Of a stretch of DNA of 8,430 nucleotides, positions 1-7,092 are shown in pieces. The first letter of the stretch is position 1; the number at the start of each line of letters is the position of its first letter. This stretch comes from Candidatus Latescibacterota bacterium. GTDB lineage: Bacteria; Latescibacterota; UBA2968; GCA-2709665. Under the pieces are notes generated by a model. The model was not told the origin of the DNA, did not search any database, and saw nothing but the letters and a program-made list of their open reading frames with translations. The DNA is taken from assembly GCA_030746455.1 (NCBI GenBank), contig JASLMQ010000698.1, positions 1 through 8,430 on the forward strand, in the 5' to 3' direction. Position numbers and translations under genes: made by a program.

Positions 1-1021
1 CCCTCAGATCGGCCTCGTCCACCTCGAAGGGGACCCAGCGCAGGACGTTGGCCACCCCGGTCTCCGCCAGCACGTTGGAAATGCTGTACGACATCCCCAG
101 GTTGGCGCTCACCGTACGATTGAAGACACCGCCAAAAACGCTGAACACATCGGTGGTCGCGCCCCCGATGTCGACCCCGATCAGATCGATGCCTTGGTTC
201 CGCGCCACCGCCTGCATGATCTCACCCACTGCGGCGGGCGTGGGCATGATTGGAGCGTCGGTCCACCCCATGAGCTTCCGATACCCGGGCGCCTGGGCCA
301 TCACGTGCTCGAGGAAGAGATCGTGGATCGCCTGCCTCGCCGGGCCCAGCATCTCCTGCTCGAGGCTGGGGCGGATATTGTCCGTCACCGTCAGGGCCGT
401 CTTCTCTCCCAGAGCACGCCCCACCTCGTTCTGGGCATCCCGGTTCCCGGCGTAGACCACCGGCAGGTTGAACCCCGCCCCGAACCGGGGCCGGGGATCC
501 GCAGCCGCGATGAACTCCGCAAGCTCCACGACGTGGCTGATGGTACCGCCATCCGTGCCGCCCGATAGGAGCACCATGTCGGGTCGCAGGTGCCGGATCC
601 GTTCGATCTTCTGGTGGGGCTGACGGCCGTCATTGGAGGCCAACACGTCCATCACGATGGCCCCCGCCCCCAGGGCTGCCCGCTGGGCACTCTCCCCCGT
701 CATCGACTTGACCACCCCGGCAACCATCATCTGGAGGCCGCCGCCCGCACTGCTGGTCGAGATGTAGGCGTCCACGCCCAGACCCTCACCTGCAGGCGTC
801 CGGATGCGCTCGCCGTCCAGGATGCGGCGTCCTGACAGCTCCTCCACCTCCTGGATGGCATTCAGCACGCCGCGCGTCACGTCCTCGAAGGGGGCCTCCA
901 CGGTGGTGGGGGCCTCCCCGCGGCAGGTCTGCCGGTACACCCCATCGACCCGTTCGATGAGGATGGCCTTCGTGGTAGTGCTGCCGCAGTCGGTGGCAAT
1001 GATGACGTTCAGCTCATGCAT
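1..1021 (-). CDS. GlmL/MutL-family ASKHA ATPase (glutamate mutase L-like), partial
   Basis: The first 340 codons are present and the 3' end lies outside the window. The protein resembles the MutL/GlmL family (glutamate mutase L, unrelated to the mismatch-repair MutL), proteins with an actin/Hsp70-type ATPase fold found near cobalamin-dependent mutases and thought to help maintain them. Phosphate-1 like loop DCGSTTTKAILIE (11-23), VLLSGGTDGGTISHVVELA (150-168), the VVYAGNRDAQNEV segment (188-200) and a second glycine-rich ATP motif GVDIGGATTDVFSVF (282-296) are visible. The ATG at 1021 overlaps the previous gene by eight bases and no strong separate ribosome site is seen. No mutase subunit is in the window, so its partner is unknown. 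Family membership is fairly sure; role is inferred. Confidence 0.85.
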   Translation of the reverse strand, partial: MHELNVIIATDCGSTTTKAILIERVDGVYRQTCRGEAPTTVEAPFEDVTRGVLNAIQEVEELSGRRILDGERIRTPAGEGLGVDAYISTSSAGGGLQMMVAGVVKSMTGESAQRAALGAGAIVMDVLASNDGRQPHQKIERIRHLRPDMVLLSGGTDGGTISHVVELAEFIAAADPRPRFGAGFNLPVVYAGNRDAQNEVGRALGEKTALTVTDNIRPSLEQEMLGPARQAIHDLFLEHVMAQAPGYRKLMGWTDAPIMPTPAAVGEIMQAVARNQGIDLIGVDIGGATTDVFSVFGGVFNRTVSANLGMSYSISNVLAETGVANVLRWVPFEVDEADLR

Positions 1022-1337
1022 CCCGGTTGTTTTCCCGATCGATGATACGGTCCACGATCACATCGATGCTTTGCCGCTTCTCCAGGAACCGGATGAACCG
1101 CTCGCACTCGGCGGGCCGGAAGACCAGCGTGAGGAACGGGGAGAGGAAGGTCAGAGCCTGGCTGCCAAGGAAATTCAGCGGACGTCCCGATTCCAATACC
1201 ATCAGCGCGGGTGCGGTCAGCCGCCGGGACACCACGAATTGCGCCATCCGGTCGGCCAGGGCCTCCTCATCGGCCCGAACCGCCTCCCGCGGCGTGTCGA
1301 CCGCAAAGGCGTGCGCGCACCAGGTTCTAAGTCGCAC
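1014..1337 (-). CDS. Conserved-looking small protein of unknown function, partner of GlmL-like ATPase
   Basis: I do not recognise a named function. From the GTG at 1337 the protein has 107 residues; a TTG at 1361 would add eight. It has an AFAVDTPREAV segment near the N-terminus, a hydrophobic block PLNFLGSQALTFLSPFLTLVF at about 53-73 that could lie on or in the membrane or form a buried helix, and a charged helical C-terminus (ERFIRFLEKRQSIDVIVDRI). Neither start has a clear ribosome site. The reading frame overlaps the membrane-protein gene by 11 bases (or 35 from the TTG) and the following ATPase gene by eight, so it is probably translated by coupling. Codon use and the two-sided overlap support a real gene. 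The overlap with the ATPase suggests that the two products act together, which is inference. Confidence 0.65.
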   Translation of the reverse strand: MRLRTWCAHAFAVDTPREAVRADEEALADRMAQFVVSRRLTAPALMVLESGRPLNFLGSQALTFLSPFLTLVFRPAECERFIRFLEKRQSIDVIVDRIIDRENNRDA

Positions 1338-1767
1338 AATCAGGGAGACGGTGGCAGACAAAGCGCATCACCTCATCACGATTCCCGCTGAACCGAAGGT
1401 ACACGCCCCGGTAGGCGTCCAGGCGGCTTGGACGATCGAAGGGGCTGAGGAACGCGCCCCTTCTGTCCGAACGGATCCTGCGAATCCGACTCCAGGGCGT
1501 CACCCGCTCAACCCCCAGGAACGACACCTCCACCCCATCATCGTCCAGCCTGTAGCGCGTGGGCACGTAGAACCGCAGGAGCGCACCCGTCAGCAGACAG
1601 AAGCTCAGAAGCCCGTAACTCCATCCCCCGAAGCTAAGCCAGACGACGGCAGACAGACCCACAATCGTAGCCGAAAGAAGCACCGATCGCAAGGGGGGCT
1701 CCTCAGCGGCCGGATGCGAGCTCCATTGGAGCCCGTCTTCGTACTCTTCACGCCCTTCATGGTGCAT
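1327..1767 (-). CDS. Small membrane protein with probable bacterial PH-like domain
   Basis: The protein has 146 residues from the ATG at 1767. A polar acidic N-terminus (1-25) is followed by two hydrophobic helices (about 27-46 and 49-68, a helical hairpin) and then a soluble C-terminal part. The C-terminal segment, with YRLDDDGVEVSFLG, then PWSRIRRIRSDRRG, then LDAYRGVYLRFSGNRDEV, has the strand pattern of the bacterial PH (DUF304-like) fold seen in small membrane proteins of unknown role. The frame extends 27 codons upstream into the ligase gene, but that part is proline-rich and overlaps it, so I prefer 1767, 26 bases after the ligase stop. No clear ribosome site is visible. Its 3' end overlaps the next gene by at least 11 bases. 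The specific function is unknown. Confidence 0.7.
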   Translation of the reverse strand: MHHEGREEYEDGLQWSSHPAAEEPPLRSVLLSATIVGLSAVVWLSFGGWSYGLLSFCLLTGALLRFYVPTRYRLDDDGVEVSFLGVERVTPWSRIRRIRSDRRGAFLSPFDRPSRLDAYRGVYLRFSGNRDEVMRFVCHRLPDCAT

Positions 1768-1793
1768 GGATTTGGCGGCTCGAGATGGGGTCC

Positions 1794-2669
1794 CTATACG
1801 ATCCTGCGGATGACCTGGGATTCCTCCTCGCGGTCCTGGTAGTTCCACTCGTCCGTGGCATACTTCTCCGCCGCAAGGCGCTCCGCCTCCGACGTCTCCC
1901 AGGCCGACAACGGCTCAACGACGAGCTGGGTACCAATCGTCCTCTCGAACCCATCACGAAGAGCCGCCGCGACCTCCTCGAACCCGACCGGTCGGCTCAT
2001 CTCCTCCTGGAGTGAGGCCGTCTGGCTGTCGAGCATCCGCGCGAAGCGTTCGCGCGTCTTCCCTTCGCCCCGGGGCAGGAGGTCGACGATCCGCTTGTGC
2101 TCCGGGCCGATCAGGAGCGACCCGTGCTGGAGCAGCATCCGTCCGATCCGCCGCTGGGCGCTGCCCACCAGCTTCCGCCCCTCCAGGGTCACTTCGAACT
2201 GCGTGGAGCTCGAGAAGCACGGCGACGTCACGCTCTGACTTCTCGGAGACACGACGGGTTGTCGCTTGGGTTCGAACGTGGCGTCGACGCCCAGGAGACG
2301 GAGCCCCGCCACCAGGCATGCGCTGATCTTGCGGTAGGTCTCCATGACGGATCCGCCCAGCAGTCCGTCGTCGCCCGTGCACACCACGCTGTAGGTCAGC
2401 TCGTTCCAGTGCAGAACGGCCCGGCCCCCGCTTGGGCGCCGGACCACATCGACTCCCATCTCCCGGCACCGCTCGGGGTCGATCTCTCGGCTCACCCGCT
2501 GGGCATACCCGAACGAAACCGCGGGGGGACGCCATCCGAAGACGCGCACCGTTGGCAGAGAACGGCCCGAGTCGACCGCGCCAACCACGGCTTCATCCGC
2601 GGCCATATTGAAAAAGGCGTTTCCATACTGCGTATCCAGGAAACGCCACCGGTCGGACCGTCGTTCCAT
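1794..2669 (-). CDS. Lipoate/octanoate-protein ligase family acyltransferase (LipM-like)
   Basis: This 291-residue protein has the biotin/lipoate ligase (BPL/LPL) catalytic fold. Visible marks are FGWRPPAVSFGYAQ (44-57), RRPSGGRAVLHWNELTYSV with His87, the lysine Lys166 in GRKLVGSAQRR, and LLQHGSLLI (179-187). Cys151 in SPCFSSSTQFE sits where LipM octanoyltransferases have their catalytic cysteine (PxCF motif), which ATP-dependent LplA enzymes lack. I therefore favour octanoyl transfer from octanoyl-ACP to a lipoyl domain over lipoate ligation, but the family is hard to split by eye. The ATG at 2669 is six bases after the rnc stop, with no strong ribosome site, which suggests coupling to rnc. 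Its place after the fab genes fits a user of octanoyl-ACP. I leave the symbol blank because lipM and lplA cannot be told apart safely. Confidence 0.88.
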   Translation of the reverse strand: MERRSDRWRFLDTQYGNAFFNMAADEAVVGAVDSGRSLPTVRVFGWRPPAVSFGYAQRVSREIDPERCREMGVDVVRRPSGGRAVLHWNELTYSVVCTGDDGLLGGSVMETYRKISACLVAGLRLLGVDATFEPKRQPVVSPRSQSVTSPCFSSSTQFEVTLEGRKLVGSAQRRIGRMLLQHGSLLIGPEHKRIVDLLPRGEGKTRERFARMLDSQTASLQEEMSRPVGFEEVAAALRDGFERTIGTQLVVEPLSAWETSEAERLAAEKYATDEWNYQDREEESQVIRRIV

Positions 2670-2675
2670 AGCCGC

Positions 2676-3428
2676 TCAGGAGACCCCCAGCCTGTTCAGT
2701 GCCTCTTTAGCTGCCATCTGCTGGGCCTCCTTCTTGCTCCTCCCTCTGCCCAGACCCATTCGATCGCCCTCGATCAGCACCTCCACGGAAAAGACCTTCT
2801 GATGATCGGGGCCCTCCTCGGAATCGACGAGGTACCGCGGGTGACCCCGTCCCTCGGCCTGGGTGTATTCCAGCAGGATGCTCTTGAAGTTGAGGTATTC
2901 CCCGTTGTTGACGATCTCCTCGACGCTGGACAGCAGGCGCCGCAGTATGAAGGCCTCCACCGCCTCGAGGCCCCCGTCCAGGTAGATCGCCCCAAGAACC
3001 GCTTCGACCGCATCGCCAACGATGGAGGTCCGGTTGCGCCCGCCGGCCTGGGCCTCCTCGCTGCTCAGATAGAGGTACTGCCCCAGTCCGAGCTCCCGTC
3101 CCCGTTCCGCCAGCACGACCTTGCTGACCAGCAGGGACTTAATCTGGGTGAGATCGCCCTCCCGCTTCCGCTTGAACCGCCGGTAGAGGTACTCCGTGAC
3201 CACCAGGTCCAGCACCGCGTCGCCGAGGAATTCCAGCCGCTCGTTGGACTCGATCCCTTCCCCGTCAACCGTGTAGACGTACGACCTGTGCTTCAGCGCC
3301 TGAACCAGAAGGGAGGGGTCGGAGAACGTGTACCCGAGCCGGTCCTCCAGCTCGACCGGACGGTGGTCTCCGCCGCTTGCCGACACCAGCCGTCGTCCGA
3401 TCCGGTACAGTAGGCGTCCGAGCTTGAT
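2676..3428 (-). CDS. rnc: Ribonuclease III
   Basis: RNase III cuts double-stranded RNA in rRNA maturation and mRNA turnover. From the 3428 start it has 250 residues: a nuclease domain (about 25-175) with the signature NERLEFLGDAVLDLVV, metal ligands Glu63, Asp70, Asp139 and Glu142 (GDAVEAVLGAIYLDGG), then a dsRNA-binding domain (about 181-248) with GHPRYLVDSEEGPDHQKVF and a KKEAQQMAAKEAL helix. The start is uncertain. An ATC at 3428 has an excellent AGGAGGGG and gives the short basic N-terminal helix (KLGRLLYRIGRRL) often seen in such proteins. GTG at 3386 would give 236 residues with only a weak site. In-frame ATGs further up fall inside fabF and are unlikely. The stop is six bases before the next gene. 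Confidence 0.93.
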   Translation of the reverse strand: MKLGRLLYRIGRRLVSASGGDHRPVELEDRLGYTFSDPSLLVQALKHRSYVYTVDGEGIESNERLEFLGDAVLDLVVTEYLYRRFKRKREGDLTQIKSLLVSKVVLAERGRELGLGQYLYLSSEEAQAGGRNRTSIVGDAVEAVLGAIYLDGGLEAVEAFILRRLLSSVEEIVNNGEYLNFKSILLEYTQAEGRGHPRYLVDSEEGPDHQKVFSVEVLIEGDRMGLGRGRSKKEAQQMAAKEALNRLGVS

Positions 3429-3433
3429 GCCGA

Positions 3434-3441
3434 CCCCTCCT
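3434..3441 (-). promoter_or_regulatory. Strong ribosome site upstream of rnc with no ATG/GTG/TTG at proper spacing
   Basis: AGGAGGGG (3441-3434) lies just after the fabF stop. Counting seven bases from the AGGAGG core leads to an ATC codon at 3428-3426 in the rnc frame. The nearest conventional in-frame start, GTG at 3386, is about 50 bases away. The site therefore argues for a rare ATC initiation codon. Confidence 0.6.
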
Positions 3442-3448
3442 GCGCGGC

Positions 3449-4702
3449 CTAGCCCGCGTAATCGCGCACGATCACGACCGCGTTGTGCCCCCCGAATCCG
3501 AAGGAATTGCACATCGCCACGGAGACCTTGGCATCCCGCGCCTGGTTGGGCACGTAGTCGAGGTCGCATTCCGGGTCCGGGTTCTCGTAGTTGATGGTGG
3601 GGGGAATCCGGCCGTCCCGCACGGCCAGGATGCACGCGATCGTCTCGATGGCCCCCGACGCCCCCAGCAGGTGTCCCGTCATCGACTTGGTCGAGCTGAT
3701 GGCCAGATTCGCGGCGTGGTCGCCGAATACGGTCTTGATTGCCGCCGTCTCGGTCTTGTCGTTGATCGGCGTGGACGTGCCGTGCGCATTCACGTAGTCC
3801 ACGTCCTCGGGCTGGAGTCCGGCCTGCTTCAAAGCGCGCTGCATGGCGCGCGCGCCCCCCTCCCCTCCCGGCGCCATATCGGCGATGTGGTAGGCATCCC
3901 CCGTGAACCCGAAGCCGGCGACCTCCGCGTAGATCCGAGCACCCCGGGACTGCGCGTGCTCGGCCTCCTCCAGCACCAGCCCCCCTGCGCCTTCGCCCAG
4001 AACGAAGCCGTCCCGCTCCGCATCGAACGGCCGGCTGGCACGCTCGGGTTCGTCGTTCCGTGCCGATAGGGCTTTCATGGATGCAAAGCCCGCCAGAGCG
4101 ATCGGGCTCAGTGCCGCCTCGGCTCCCCCTGTAATCATCACATCCGCCTCACCGTCCCGGACCTCTCGGAAGGCGGTCCCGATAGCATGCGCCGCAGAGG
4201 AGCAGGCCGATACGGTCGAGTAGTTCGGGCCTTTGGCACCCATGGCGATCGAGATCAGGCCGGATGTCATATCCGGGATCATCATTGGGATGAAAAAGGG
4301 GCTCACGCGACGAGGTCCCTTCTCCATCAGCACGGTGTGCTGATTCTCGAGCGTCCAGATCCCGCCCACCCCGGATCCATAGATCACGCCGACGCGGTCG
4401 GGATCCTCCTGGGAGATGTCGAGGCCGGCATCGGCCACGCCCATCTTCGCGGAGCAGAAGGCGTACTGGGTGCACAGGTCGTTCCTGCGGGCCTCCTTCC
4501 GGTCCATGCCAAAGGACTCCGGATCGAAGTCCTTCAGCTCAGCACCGATCTTGACCCGATATTCCCCTGTGTCGAAAAGGGTGATGGGCCCGACCCCGCT
4601 CTCCCCGTTGAGGAGAGCATTCCAGAACGCCTCCGTGGACAGCCCGGTCGGTGCCAGGGCCCCGAGGCCCGTGATGACAACTCTGCGCCTGTTGGTGTCC
4701 AC
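3449..4702 (-). CDS. fabF: Beta-ketoacyl-ACP synthase II
   Basis: FabF (417 residues) elongates acyl-ACP by decarboxylative condensation with malonyl-ACP. The catalytic Cys167 lies in [14 protein letters not shown], His308 in [14 protein letters not shown], Lys339 and His344 in [12 protein letters not shown], and the gating glycine-rich loop NSFGFGGHN at 399-407. Length and motifs match FabF, and the position directly after acpP supports FabF over FabB. The start is a GTG at 4702, with GAGGG eight bases upstream; [14 protein letters not shown] is a normal N-terminus and no better ATG exists. It lies 54 bases after acpP and ends about 20 bases before the most likely rnc start. No active-site change was seen. 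Confidence 0.97.
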   Translation of the reverse strand: MDTNRRRVVITGLGALAPTGLSTEAFWNALLNGESGVGPITLFDTGEYRVKIGAELKDFDPESFGMDRKEARRNDLCTQYAFCSAKMGVADAGLDISQEDPDRVGVIYGSGVGGIWTLENQHTVLMEKGPRRVSPFFIPMMIPDMTSGLISIAMGAKGPNYSTVSACSSAAHAIGTAFREVRDGEADVMITGGAEAALSPIALAGFASMKALSARNDEPERASRPFDAERDGFVLGEGAGGLVLEEAEHAQSRGARIYAEVAGFGFTGDAYHIADMAPGGEGGARAMQRALKQAGLQPEDVDYVNAHGTSTPINDKTETAAIKTVFGDHAANLAISSTKSMTGHLLGASGAIETIACILAVRDGRIPPTINYENPDPECDLDYVPNQARDAKVSVAMCNSFGFGGHNAVVIVRDYAG

Positions 4703-4756
4703 CGATCCTGCCCTCGATTGGGGTGCGATTCCACCTAGACCAACGGGCTCGACAGC

Positions 4757-4999
4757 CTACTCGTCCAGCCGCTTCTTCAAGTAGGCGGTCGCGTCCTTTA
4801 CCGCCTCGAGCTTCTCGGCATCCTCGTCGGGAATCTCGATGTCGAACTCCTCCTCGAAGGCCATCACGAGCTCGACCGTGTCGAGGGAGTCGGCACCCAG
4901 ATCGTCGATGAAATGCGCCTCCGGCGTCACACTGTCCGCGTCCACGCCGAGCTGGTCCACGATGAGGTCCACGACTTTCTGCTGAAGATCTTCGGCCAT
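4757..4999 (-). CDS. acpP: Acyl carrier protein
   Basis: ACP (80 residues from this start) carries growing acyl chains on a 4'-phosphopantetheine arm. The attachment site is Ser38 in the invariant [14 protein letters not shown]. The protein is small and acidic, with helix II and the [16 protein letters not shown] segment characteristic of fatty-acid synthesis ACPs. The frame extends upstream to 5080, but those 27 residues are basic and unlike ACP, and the AGGAGG at 5006-5011 supports the 4999 start. It is preceded by a 114-base non-coding spacer containing an AT-rich inverted repeat. fabF follows after 54 bases. It serves FabD, FabH and FabF here and is the likely octanoyl donor for the acyltransferase further down. 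Confidence 0.97.
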   Translation of the reverse strand: MAEDLQQKVVDLIVDQLGVDADSVTPEAHFIDDLGADSLDTVELVMAFEEEFDIEIPDEDAEKLEAVKDATAYLKKRLDE

Positions 5000-5005
5000 T
5001 TCCAT

Positions 5006-5011
5006 CCTCCT
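5006..5011 (-). promoter_or_regulatory. acpP ribosome binding site
   Basis: A full AGGAGG lies at 5011-5006. It is six bases before the ATG at 4999 but directly abuts an in-frame ATG at 5005, so spacing favours 4999 as the true acpP start. Its strength fits the very high ACP demand of bacterial cells. Confidence 0.85.
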
Positions 5012-5091
5012 GTAGAAGCGATCAGGCCCGTAATGCCCAGAGGGATGGGGCCTCCATCGTACTCTGGGTCTGACCATCACGATACTGTTGC

Positions 5092-5116
5092 TCTTAATAT
5101 AAGACTATTGGTCTTA
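5092..5116 (-). other. AT-rich double inverted repeat at fabD stop / acpP leader
   Basis: TAAGAC (5100-5105) and GTCTTA (5111-5116) form a perfect 6-bp inverted repeat with a 5-base centre; the right arm contains the fabD TAA stop on the minus strand. TCTTA (5092-5096) also pairs with TAAGA (5100-5104) around a 3-base centre, so two alternative hairpins share one arm. The whole element is AT-rich in a GC-rich window and sits about 93 bases before acpP, where fabG is normally found. It lacks a following U-run, so it is not a classical terminator. It could be a repressor operator, an mRNA cleavage or stability structure, or a weak terminator. No known operator consensus was recognised. Confidence 0.5.
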
Positions 5117-6028
5117 CAGGGCCGCAATCTCGTCGATTCCGCCTGCGGCCGACACTGTTGTTCCCCGGTTGATTCGCCGCATCAATCCCTGGAGTGTGCT
5201 GCCCGGGCCCACCTCCAGGGCGCTCTCCATGCCCTCGGCCAAAAGCCGCTGCATCGACGCCGTCCACCGTACGGGCGATACGACCTGCCGTAACAGGAGG
5301 CCCTTGAGGGTCTCGGGATCCTGTGTGGGCTCGGCGGTGACGTTCGGCACCACGGGGACCTGCGCGGGAGAGAACGGAATATCCTCCAACGCCTGCGCCA
5401 ACGCCGCTAGGGCCGGTTCCATCAGGGGCGAATGAAAGGCTCCGCTGACGGGCAGCTCCACGGCTCGCTTGGCGCCGTTCGCCTTTGCCTCCTCGACCGC
5501 CCGAGCGACCGCGTCCCCCTCGCCGGATATCACCACCTGACCGGGGCAGTTGTAGTTTGCCGCAACCACGATGCCCGATGCTCCGGCTGAAGCACAAACA
5601 GACTCGACCTCCCCATCTCCCAGACCCAGAACCGCCGCCATGGTTCCCGGTTGCCGCTCGCCTGCCTCCTGCATGGCCCGGCCCCGGGCGCCGACAAGGC
5701 GGAATCCATCCTCCAGGGAAAGGACTTCGGCCGCTACCAGAGCCGAGAGCTCCCCCACGCTGTGGCCGGCCACGAATGCGGCGGTAATGCCCTTCTCCTT
5801 GAGCACCCGGGCCGCCGCCAGGCTGTGCGCGAAGACCGCCGGCTGGGTGACCGCCGTCTGCTTGAGCGCCTCTTCGGGGCCCTCGAAGCAGAGCGTCTTC
5901 AGATCCGTCTCCAGGAGGTCGTTCGCCAGGTCGAAGACCTCGCGTGCCGCCTCGGAGGCTTCGTACAGATCGCGGCCCATGCCAACGAACTGCGAGGCCT
6001 GTCCGGGAAAGAGGAACGCTAGGCTCAT
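5114..6028 (-). CDS. fabD: Malonyl-CoA:ACP transacylase
   Basis: FabD (304 residues) moves malonyl from CoA to the ACP phosphopantetheine, supplying the extender unit. The nucleophile is Ser90 in AGHSVGELSAL, with Arg115 (GARGRAMQ) for the malonyl carboxylate and His199 in SGAFHSPLM. Gln10 lies in the oxyanion loop FPGQASQ, where most relatives have GQGSQ. NYNCPGQVVISG (158-169) is also a family mark. I chose the ATG at 6028 because MSLAFLFPGQ is the standard N-terminus; the open frame runs 28 codons further upstream into fabH, which is not typical. An AGGGGTGAT element overlapping the fabH stop serves as ribosome site. The TAA stop forms the first bases of an inverted repeat. The usual next gene, fabG, is missing. 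Confidence 0.96.
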   Translation of the reverse strand: MSLAFLFPGQASQFVGMGRDLYEASEAAREVFDLANDLLETDLKTLCFEGPEEALKQTAVTQPAVFAHSLAAARVLKEKGITAAFVAGHSVGELSALVAAEVLSLEDGFRLVGARGRAMQEAGERQPGTMAAVLGLGDGEVESVCASAGASGIVVAANYNCPGQVVISGEGDAVARAVEEAKANGAKRAVELPVSGAFHSPLMEPALAALAQALEDIPFSPAQVPVVPNVTAEPTQDPETLKGLLLRQVVSPVRWTASMQRLLAEGMESALEVGPGSTLQGLMRRINRGTTVSAAGGIDEIAAL

Positions 6029-6044
6029 ATCGCTGTGATCACCC

Positions 6045-7049
6045 CTACGAGTCTCCGTACGCCCACTTGAGAAGCGCGCTGCCCCACGTGTACCCGGCCC
6101 CCGCACCGGCAACCACCACGTTGTCGCCTGGGCTCAGCCGACCCTGCTCCACGGCCTCGGACAGGCCGATCGGAATGGTTGCGCAGGTCGTGTTGGCATA
6201 CCGATCGATGTTGATCAGCACCCGCTCGCTCGGGAGCTTCATCCGCCGCGCCGTGGCATCGATGATCCGCTTGTTGGCCTGGTGGGGCACCAGCAGATGA
6301 ACGTCGTCTCCCGTGAGCCCGTTCCGCTCAAGAAGCTCCGCACATGCGGCCGCCATGCTGCTGCTGGCGAACTTGAAGACCTCGGGACCCTCCTGACGGA
6401 CGTAGTGCCAGCGCTTCTCCACCGTCTCGTGCGATGCCGGATGGAGGCTGCCTCCGCCCAGCATGTAGAGGTGCTTCCCACCCGAGCCGTCCACGCGCAG
6501 GACGAAGTCCTGCAGGCCGTTGCCGCTGGTATCCGGCTCGAGCAGCACCACGCCGGCGCCATCGCCGAAAAGGACGCAGGTGGACCTGTCCGTGTAGTCC
6601 GTGATCGCGCTCATCTTGTCGGCACCGATCACCACCACCTTCTTGTGCGACCCGCTCTGGATGAACTGGGCCCCGGTGACCAGCGCGTACAGGAATCCGC
6701 AGCACGCGGCCCCGAGATCGAATCCCCACGCGTTCTCGGCGCCAACGTTGTCCTGCACGAGACACGCCGTGGTGGGAAACACCATGTCCGGAGTCACCGT
6801 GGACACGATGATCAGGTCGATCGTGCTGGGATCCAGCTGCTTATGCTCGAGCAGGCGCTCCAGTGCCTTCGTGGCCATGAAGGATGTGGCCAGACCGTCA
6901 TCCAGGATGCGGCGCTCCCGTATTCCGGTTCGGGTATGGATCCACTCGTCCGAGGTGTCGACCATCTTCTCCAGATCGGCATTCGTCAGCCGCCGCTCGG
7001 GAAGGTACCGCGCTACTCCGGTGATTGAGGCGCGCAAAGGTTTCCCCAT
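6045..7049 (-). CDS. fabH: Beta-ketoacyl-ACP synthase III
   Basis: FabH (334 residues) starts fatty-acid synthesis by condensing an acyl-CoA primer with malonyl-ACP. The thiolase-fold catalytic triad is visible: Cys116 in DLGAACCGF, His256 in VPHQANKRI and Asn286 in YANTTCATIP. DYTDRSTCVLFGDGAG (151-166) and the C-terminal GYTWGSALLKW are also typical. The residue after the nucleophile is Cys117, where Ser or Ala is usual, and the terminal glycine loop reads GAGAGYTWG instead of the common GGGFTWG. The ATG at 7049 lacks a strong ribosome site; a TTG four codons in is preceded by GGGGAAA and could be the real start. fabD follows after 16 bases. Whether the primer is acetyl-CoA or a branched acyl-CoA cannot be told from the sequence. 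Confidence 0.96.
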   Translation of the reverse strand: MGKPLRASITGVARYLPERRLTNADLEKMVDTSDEWIHTRTGIRERRILDDGLATSFMATKALERLLEHKQLDPSTIDLIIVSTVTPDMVFPTTACLVQDNVGAENAWGFDLGAACCGFLYALVTGAQFIQSGSHKKVVVIGADKMSAITDYTDRSTCVLFGDGAGVVLLEPDTSGNGLQDFVLRVDGSGGKHLYMLGGGSLHPASHETVEKRWHYVRQEGPEVFKFASSSMAAACAELLERNGLTGDDVHLLVPHQANKRIIDATARRMKLPSERVLINIDRYANTTCATIPIGLSEAVEQGRLSPGDNVVVAGAGAGYTWGSALLKWAYGDS

Positions 7050-7092
7050 TGTGTCGTCTGTCGCTGTATGCTGCGTTCGAGCTGAATCGAGA

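Noticed and set aside
48..835. Plus-strand open frames at the left edge
   Set aside because: They are shadows of the GlmL/MutL-like gene, which has clear ATPase motifs in the minus frame open to the window edge.
1027..1842. A 271-codon open frame on the plus strand opposite the membrane-protein and small-protein genes
   Set aside because: Low-complexity Arg/Pro/Ser/Thr-rich translation without motifs. The minus-strand frames have better protein character and fit the operon.
2097..3413. A 438-codon open frame on the plus strand across the ligase and rnc genes
   Set aside because: It is antisense to two clear genes. Its composition (rich in Pro, Arg, Gln, His, Leu) is what the reverse frame of GC-rich coding DNA gives, and it shows no recognisable domain.
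3387..3635. N-terminal extension of rnc to an upstream ATG at 3635 (319 residues)
   Set aside because: The added residues overlap the fabF 3' end in another frame and are Arg/Gly/Pro-rich, unlike any RNase III N-terminus.
5000..5113. Remnant of fabG between fabD and acpP
   Set aside because: The spacer is only 114 bases, and no Rossmann TGxxxGIG or YxxxK motif is readable in any frame.
5100..5116. Intrinsic terminator after fabD
   Set aside because: The stem is only 6 bp and AT-rich, and is followed by TATTAAGAG instead of a T-run. The genes after it belong to the same pathway.
5096..5127. Possible acpP promoter with a -10 like TATATT at 5101-5096
   Set aside because: The only -35 like hexamer (TTGCGG, 5127-5122) is 20 bases away, and the sequence at 17 bases is CGGCCC. 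The AT-richness is better explained by the inverted repeat.
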